Below, one piece after another: positions 5,663 to 9,239 of a stretch of DNA of 9,239 nucleotides. The position numbers and the translations under genes are program-made. Below the pieces are notes generated by a model, which worked only from the letters and a program-made list of their open reading frames with translations, did no database searches and had not been told where the DNA came from. This stretch comes from Lysobacterales bacterium. GTDB lineage: Bacteria; Pseudomonadota; Gammaproteobacteria; Xanthomonadales; SZUA-36. The stretch is from contig SHZL01000099.1 in the NCBI GenBank assembly GCA_009692275.1, positions 1 through 9,239 of the forward strand. The letters run 5' to 3'. Within the stretch, counting starts at the first letter, position 1. The number at the start of each line of letters is the position of its first letter.

Positions 5663-7609
5663 CTACGGGGCGCGGTAGACTTCCTTGCCCCCCAATACCG
5701 TCAACAGCACCTGGGTATCACCAATCTGGTCCGGTGGGATGTCAAACAACTGGCGATCCAGCACAATGAAATCCGCCATCTTGCCCGGCGCCAATGAACC
5801 GGTCTCGGCTTCCAGGTACAGGGCTTCGGCACCGGCCAGGGTGAAGATACGCAAGGCCTGGGCAAGGTCAATACCCTGGTCCACGCCTTGTACGCCGGGA
5901 AACACACCATAGGGGTCCGCGCGGGTAACCATGGCCTCGATGCCCGGCCAGGGCGAAGGTGATGGCACCACCGACGGCCAGTCCGATCCATACGTTACGC
6001 GGGCGCCGGATTCCAGCAATTTGCGGATCGGCCACCAGGTCTGCAGGCGATCTTTGCCCACCATGGAATCCATCGAAGCTACCAGCCCCGACGGGTACCA
6101 CATGATCGGCGACATCTCCGCCGTGACATTCAACTCAGCAAAACGCGGCAGGTCGGCGTCGGAGATTGCGGCGGCATGGGCCACTTCATGGCGCAGATCC
6201 ATTTTGCCGCTGGCCTTGCGTGCTGCGGCGAAGGCATCGAGCGCCACGCGCACGCTGCGATCACCGGTAGCATGGATCTTGATGGTCAGCCCCTGGGCAT
6301 CGAGCGCGGTGACATCCCCCGCCAGTTCCTCCGGCGTAAAATTCAGCTTGCCGGTATCCGGATTCGGGTGGGTTGCGTCCGCCAGGTACGGCTCCAGGAA
6401 TGCCGCCGTGCGCGTGGGTGGAATGCCGTCCAGAAACATCTTGACGAAGTTGTTCTTAACCAGTTGCGATTGCAGGTTGCCGCGGTTGGTGATGTTCTCC
6501 AGCTCCTGCTCCCGGGTCTCAGTCCAGGAGTTTTTCCATGGCAAGCTGGCGGCAACGCGCATGGTCAGCACGCTCCGCTGTTCGGCGGCGCTGTATGCAC
6601 TAACGGTGTAGCGATCCGCCTGCGCATCCTTCATTGCAGTCACGCCGACTGCGTTGAGCTGGGCTATGGACCAGAGGACGGCGTCTTCACTCTGCTGCGG
6701 CGAATAGGCCGGCAGGCTCTGCATCGCCTGATAGGCGGCCTTGTCCAGCAGAATGCCGGTGGGTTCGCCGGTCTTCGCGTCGTGCACAATCGTGCCGCCA
6801 TTGGGATCGGGCGTATCGCGCGTAATGCCGAGCACCTCCAGCGCCCTGGAATTGAGCCACGCGTTGTGCACCGTGGAATCCATCAGGAATACCGGCTGGT
6901 CGGGAATGATCGCGTCGAGCAAGGACTTGTGCGGCGGTTGTTCTGCACCCAGCAATTCCGCCGACCACTGCCCGCCCCGCACCCATTCACCCTGCGGCTT
7001 GGCTGCGGCACATTCCTGCACGCGTTGCAGTACCTGCTCCATGATGAGGCTGAACGGAAACCCGCACTCAAGTAGTTCCTTGCGGCCGGCATCCATGGGG
7101 TGCACGTGGGTATCAATGATCCCGGGCATCACCATGCGTCCTTCCAGATCCACTGTTCGCGTGGCCGGACCCGCTACCGCCTGCACATCGGCCGCAGTAC
7201 CGACTGCCAGCAATTTTCCATCCTTGACTGCCAATGCCTCGGCCCAGGGCTGCCCCGGATCTTCTGTATAAAAGTGTGCGTTTGCGTAGATTACGTCCGC
7301 GTACTGTGGCGCGGGTGTGGCCTGCGCTGGCATGGTCGAAGCTGCAGGGGCCGTGGTTGCGGTGGCGGGCGTAGCAGTGTCCTTATTACACGCCGTTATC
7401 GCCGCTGCGATAAGCAGGGCCAGCAGCGCCCGCTGAGTAAAGGAAAAACCTCCCGGCAAAATTTGTGATCCCGGGCGAGGATAACCAGGAACAAACGTCA
7501 TCCCGGGCTTGACCCGGGAACCATGAGTTATACCGCGGGATAGACTGGGGCTTGCGGGCCTTTGGCCCTTGGCCGGAATGACGGAGTTAATCAGAAGTTC
7601 CTTAATCAT
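5663..7609 (-). CDS. Amidohydrolase family 3 (YtcJ-like) lipoprotein with repeat-derived N-terminus
   Basis: The protein has 648 residues from ATG 7609. It is a metal-dependent amidohydrolase of the Amidohydro_3 (YtcJ/NfdA-like) group, which hydrolyses amide or related bonds. Metal-site candidates are IDTHVHP (His168, His170), NNFVKMFLDG (Lys390), IHATGDRS (His446), RHEVAH (His474, His478) and TYGSDWPS (Asp543). A lipoprotein signal (RALLALLIAAAITAC, lipobox Cys74) is followed by an Ala/Thr/Pro-rich linker (about 77-103), so the domain should be anchored in the envelope. ATG 7609 has GAGGG 7 bases upstream. However, residues 9-38 come from a palindromic repeat, leaving an unusually long stretch before the signal helix. 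Other starts are ATG 7501, inside the repeat, and TTG 7459, just before the signal helix; neither has a good ribosome binding site. The substrate is unknown. The methyltransferase follows after 170 bases. Confidence 0.9.
   Translation of the reverse strand: MIKELLINSVIPAKGQRPASPSLSRGITHGSRVKPGMTFVPGYPRPGSQILPGGFSFTQRALLALLIAAAITACNKDTATPATATTAPAASTMPAQATPAPQYADVIYANAHFYTEDPGQPWAEALAVKDGKLLAVGTAADVQAVAGPATRTVDLEGRMVMPGIIDTHVHPMDAGRKELLECGFPFSLIMEQVLQRVQECAAAKPQGEWVRGGQWSAELLGAEQPPHKSLLDAIIPDQPVFLMDSTVHNAWLNSRALEVLGITRDTPDPNGGTIVHDAKTGEPTGILLDKAAYQAMQSLPAYSPQQSEDAVLWSIAQLNAVGVTAMKDAQADRYTVSAYSAAEQRSVLTMRVAASLPWKNSWTETREQELENITNRGNLQSQLVKNNFVKMFLDGIPPTRTAAFLEPYLADATHPNPDTGKLNFTPEELAGDVTALDAQGLTIKIHATGDRSVRVALDAFAAARKASGKMDLRHEVAHAAAISDADLPRFAELNVTAEMSPIMWYPSGLVASMDSMVGKDRLQTWWPIRKLLESGARVTYGSDWPSVVPSPSPWPGIEAMVTRADPYGVFPGVQGVDQGIDLAQALRIFTLAGAEALYLEAETGSLAPGKMADFIVLDRQLFDIPPDQIGDTQVLLTVLGGKEVYRAP
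7496..7583. repeat. Palindromic dispersed-repeat-like element with imperfect terminal inverted repeats
   Basis: The 88-bp element is bounded by CGTCATCCCGG (7496-7506) and CCGGAATGACG (7573-7583), inverted copies with one mismatch. Inside are two perfect short palindromes, TCCCGGG-CTTGA-CCCGGGA (7501-7519) and GGGCC-TTT-GGCCC (7556-7568). This layout, and the CCCGGGCTTGACCCGGG core, is typical of short dispersed repeats in proteobacteria. It is normally intergenic, but here it lies in frame inside the amidohydrolase reading frame and encodes VIPAKGQRPAS through RVKPGMT. A similar stretch (minus strand GCCCGGGATCAC) occurs about 30 bases further into the gene. Confidence 0.75.
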
Positions 7610-7616
7610 TAACAAA

Positions 7617-7621
7617 CCCTC
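7617..7621 (-). promoter_or_regulatory. Ribosome binding site GAGGG before amidohydrolase ATG 7609
   Basis: GAGGG on the minus strand lies 7 bases before ATG 7609. It is the only well-placed ribosome binding site for the amidohydrolase frame and supports a start upstream of the repeat element. Confidence 0.6.
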
Positions 7622-7806
7622 ATCGAATCAGAAACACAGCACATCGCTGGCAAGTGCACCGCAGTCCAGCTTTCGTTCGATGCAAGCAGCGTCGCAGCCA
7701 CTCGCTATGCCGGTCGTGTAAACTCTTGACTGCCCTGAGGAGCGGCCCGGAACAGAGTAACCCTGCATAACTGGTGTAGTCCAGATAACGGCTGAGGACG
7801 TGAAGG

Positions 7807-8859
7807 ATGGCGGCGTATAAAACCATAGAATGGCTGGATGCTGGCAAAGCCGTGCGCCTGCTGGACCAGTCGCTGCTTCCCAGGCAGGTCGCCTACGCAA
7901 CATGCTCCGATGTCGCGGGCGTGGCAGAAGCCATCAGGAACATGACCGTGCGCGGCGCACCGGCCATTGGTGTGACGGCAGCTTACGGCCTGGTGGTCGC
8001 AGCGTATCGCGAATCCTCTGACGAAATTGCAGATATTCACCGCGCAGTGCAGGAAGCCATCGAGGTGCTGAAGGCTTCCCGGCCAACGGCCGTCAACCTC
8101 TTCTGGGCGCTGGATGAGATGGTAGCAGGGGTGAACAGGATTTCTGTTGACAGCGGCGAGGAGTATAGAAATGCGCTGCTGTCCTGTGCCCACCAGATGG
8201 CAAAAGACGATATCAACATCAACCGGGCGCTTGGTCAGGCTGCCATGGAACTGATGCCGGCAGAAAAAGTGACGTTTATCCATCACTGCAATACGGGCTC
8301 GCTGGCCACCGTCGATTTCGGCACAGCGCTGGGGGTTATTCGCACTGCGCATGAAGCGGGCCTGAAGGTTCACGTCTTTGTCGACGAAACCAGGCCGCGC
8401 CTGCAGGGTGCACGCCTGACTTGCTGGGAACTCGAGAACCAGGGCATTTCCCACCAGCTGATCGTCGATGGCGCTTCCTCGCAGGTCATGAAAACCTTTG
8501 CGGTGGACATGTGCGTGGTCGGCGTTGACCGGGTAGCCGCCAACGGGGACGTGGCCAACAAGATCGGGACGTGTAACCTCGCCATCGTGGCCAGGGCGCA
8601 CGGCGTGCCATTCTACGCCTGTGCTCCTTTGTCCAGTGTCGATCTTGCGACCCGCAGTGGCACCGGCATCACCATCGAAGAACGCGATCCGGCCGAGGTC
8701 AAGATCATCAATGGCGGCTGGGTGGCACCGCGGGATGTTGAGGTCTATAACCCGGCATTTGACATAACGCCGGCCGAATTTATAACGGCTATCGTCACCG
8801 AGAACGGCGTGGCGTATCCGCCGTTTGCAGAAAACCTGCGACGGTTGAAGGAGCAGTAG
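7807..8859 (+). CDS. mtnA: S-methyl-5-thioribose-1-phosphate isomerase
   Basis: This 350-residue cytosolic enzyme converts methylthioribose 1-phosphate to methylthioribulose 1-phosphate in the methionine salvage pathway. Some homologues also take 5-deoxyribose 1-phosphate. It belongs to the eIF2B alpha-like isomerase family. Visible markers are NMTVRGAPAIG (45-55), FIHHCNTGSLAT (157-168) with the catalytic Cys161, and VGVDRVAANGDVANKIGT (238-255) with the catalytic Asp241 and the Asn-Lys pair at 251-252. Length matches the family. GAGGA at 7794-7798 lies 8 bases before the ATG. The stop at 8857-8859 is three bases before the next gene, so the two are translationally coupled. It is divergent from the amidohydrolase. 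I saw no SAM riboswitch in the 197 bases between them. Confidence 0.96.
   Translation: MAAYKTIEWLDAGKAVRLLDQSLLPRQVAYATCSDVAGVAEAIRNMTVRGAPAIGVTAAYGLVVAAYRESSDEIADIHRAVQEAIEVLKASRPTAVNLFWALDEMVAGVNRISVDSGEEYRNALLSCAHQMAKDDININRALGQAAMELMPAEKVTFIHHCNTGSLATVDFGTALGVIRTAHEAGLKVHVFVDETRPRLQGARLTCWELENQGISHQLIVDGASSQVMKTFAVDMCVVGVDRVAANGDVANKIGTCNLAIVARAHGVPFYACAPLSSVDLATRSGTGITIEERDPAEVKIINGGWVAPRDVEVYNPAFDITPAEFITAIVTENGVAYPPFAENLRRLKEQ
8847..8853 (+). promoter_or_regulatory. Ribosome binding site GAAGGAG before GTG 8863
   Basis: GAAGGAG sits in the last codons of mtnA, 9 bases before the GTG at 8863-8865. It fixes the start of the next gene, which otherwise lacks an ATG until codon 56. Confidence 0.65.
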
Positions 8860-8862
8860 CCA

Positions 8863-9239
8863 GTGGATTTATCGTCGAACTCAACAGCAGACTGGATCGG
8901 AGAGGTTCACCGGGTGGCAGCACGAATTCGCCGGCGGGGTTTTGCCTATGTGCTGCAAAACGATGGCGGCTACCTCAGCCAGATTTGTTCTTCCGCGGAA
9001 TTATTTGCTTACCTCTACTGCCGGGGAATGCGCCTCGGTGCGTCACAGGCGCCGATGATCCCCGAGCCCTTCACGGCGGTGCCGGGACCGGGCCAGCCCA
9101 GGCTTTCCGGCGCGTTGTACAACGGGCCAACCGGGCCCGAACTGGACCGCTTCATTTTTTCGCCGGGGCATTATGCGCTGGTGCTGTACGTCACCCTGAT
9201 CGAGGTGGGCCGCATGGCCCCCGAAGGTTTGCGCGACTT
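8863..9239 (+). CDS. Transketolase-like ThDP enzyme, N-terminal part, cut by window edge
   Basis: The frame from GTG 8863 is open for 125 codons to the window edge. The protein resembles the N-terminal ThDP-binding half of transketolases. Segment VHRVAARIRRRGFAYVLQND (16-35) leads into GGYLSQICSSAELFAYLY (35-52), which aligns with the GGGHIGGSLSAVEI region of transketolases. LDRFIFSPGHYALVLYVTLIEVG (94-116) aligns with the conserved DRFVLSKGH block, and His103 is the equivalent of that block's His. The first conserved His of the GH-GG motif is replaced by Tyr37. A longer insert with YNGPTGPE precedes the second block. The start is supported by the GAAGGAG site and the 3-base gap from mtnA. 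The gene order suggests a role with MtnA in pentose-phosphate salvage, such as two-carbon transfer on a 5-deoxy or 5-methylthio ketose phosphate, but that is inference. Confidence 0.8.
   Translation, partial: MDLSSNSTADWIGEVHRVAARIRRRGFAYVLQNDGGYLSQICSSAELFAYLYCRGMRLGASQAPMIPEPFTAVPGPGQPRLSGALYNGPTGPELDRFIFSPGHYALVLYVTLIEVGRMAPEGLRD

Noticed and set aside
6176..7075. Plus-strand 299-codon open frame
   Set aside because: It lies antisense to the amidohydrolase in GC-rich sequence and has no recognisable domain, so it is a shadow of the real gene.
7496..7583. CRISPR repeat or insertion sequence end
   Set aside because: Only a single unit is present, with no spacers, and no transposase is nearby. 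The structure fits a short dispersed palindromic repeat better.
7726..7731. TTGACT as a -35 box for mtnA
   Set aside because: No acceptable -10 hexamer lies 16-18 bases downstream. The CATAAC at 7766-7771 is about 34 bases away.
7705..8601. Minus-strand 298-codon open frame
   Set aside because: It is the antisense shadow of mtnA, whose own frame shows all family motifs. The antisense translation has no recognisable domain.

Overview
This window most likely comes from a Gram-negative proteobacterium, probably a gammaproteobacterium. The base composition is moderately GC-rich. It carries a lipoprotein signal peptide and an exported methyltransferase, both of which imply a periplasm. It also holds a LytS-type sensor kinase, a DUF2165 membrane protein and a short palindromic dispersed repeat of a kind common in proteobacterial genomes. 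No genus can be named from the sequence alone.

Left block (1-2727, plus strand): an acyl-CoA operon. It begins with the C-terminal two thirds of a class III (CaiB/BaiF) CoA transferase, cut by the window edge. Seven bases later comes a protein with the fold signature of an ABC-transporter solute-binding protein but no signal peptide. An enoyl-CoA hydratase/isomerase follows. The likely chemistry is activation of a carboxylate by CoA transfer, then hydration, dehydration or isomerisation. The solute-binding-like protein is the odd member: it appears to be cytosolic and has no permease or ATPase beside it.

Middle block (2815-7609, minus strand), in order of transcription: a membrane-anchored lipoprotein amidohydrolase (YtcJ-like), an exported COG4798-type methyltransferase, a LytS-family histidine kinase and a DUF2165 membrane protein. 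The kinase is broken twice. An in-frame TAG follows codon 66, and a one-base deletion lies in the ATPase domain; the rest of the gene, including its true C-terminus, is still readable. The DUF2165 gene also seems to carry a one-base insertion near its start. Real gene decay and homopolymer errors in the assembly cannot be told apart from the sequence alone. The start of the amidohydrolase is overlapped by an 88-bp palindromic repeat. The repeat is open in frame and adds about 30 residues ahead of the signal peptide.

Right block (7807-9239, plus strand): mtnA (methylthioribose-1-phosphate isomerase) is followed three bases later by the N-terminal part of a transketolase-like ThDP enzyme that runs off the window. 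The tight coupling suggests that the two enzymes act in one pathway on the 5-deoxy or 5-methylthio pentose phosphate left over from SAM use.

I found no tRNA or rRNA gene, CRISPR array, transposase or prophage gene. Every stretch between genes is shorter than 300 bases. The 197-base divergent gap between the amidohydrolase and mtnA (7610-7806) holds ribosome binding sites for both genes but no promoter I could call with confidence.
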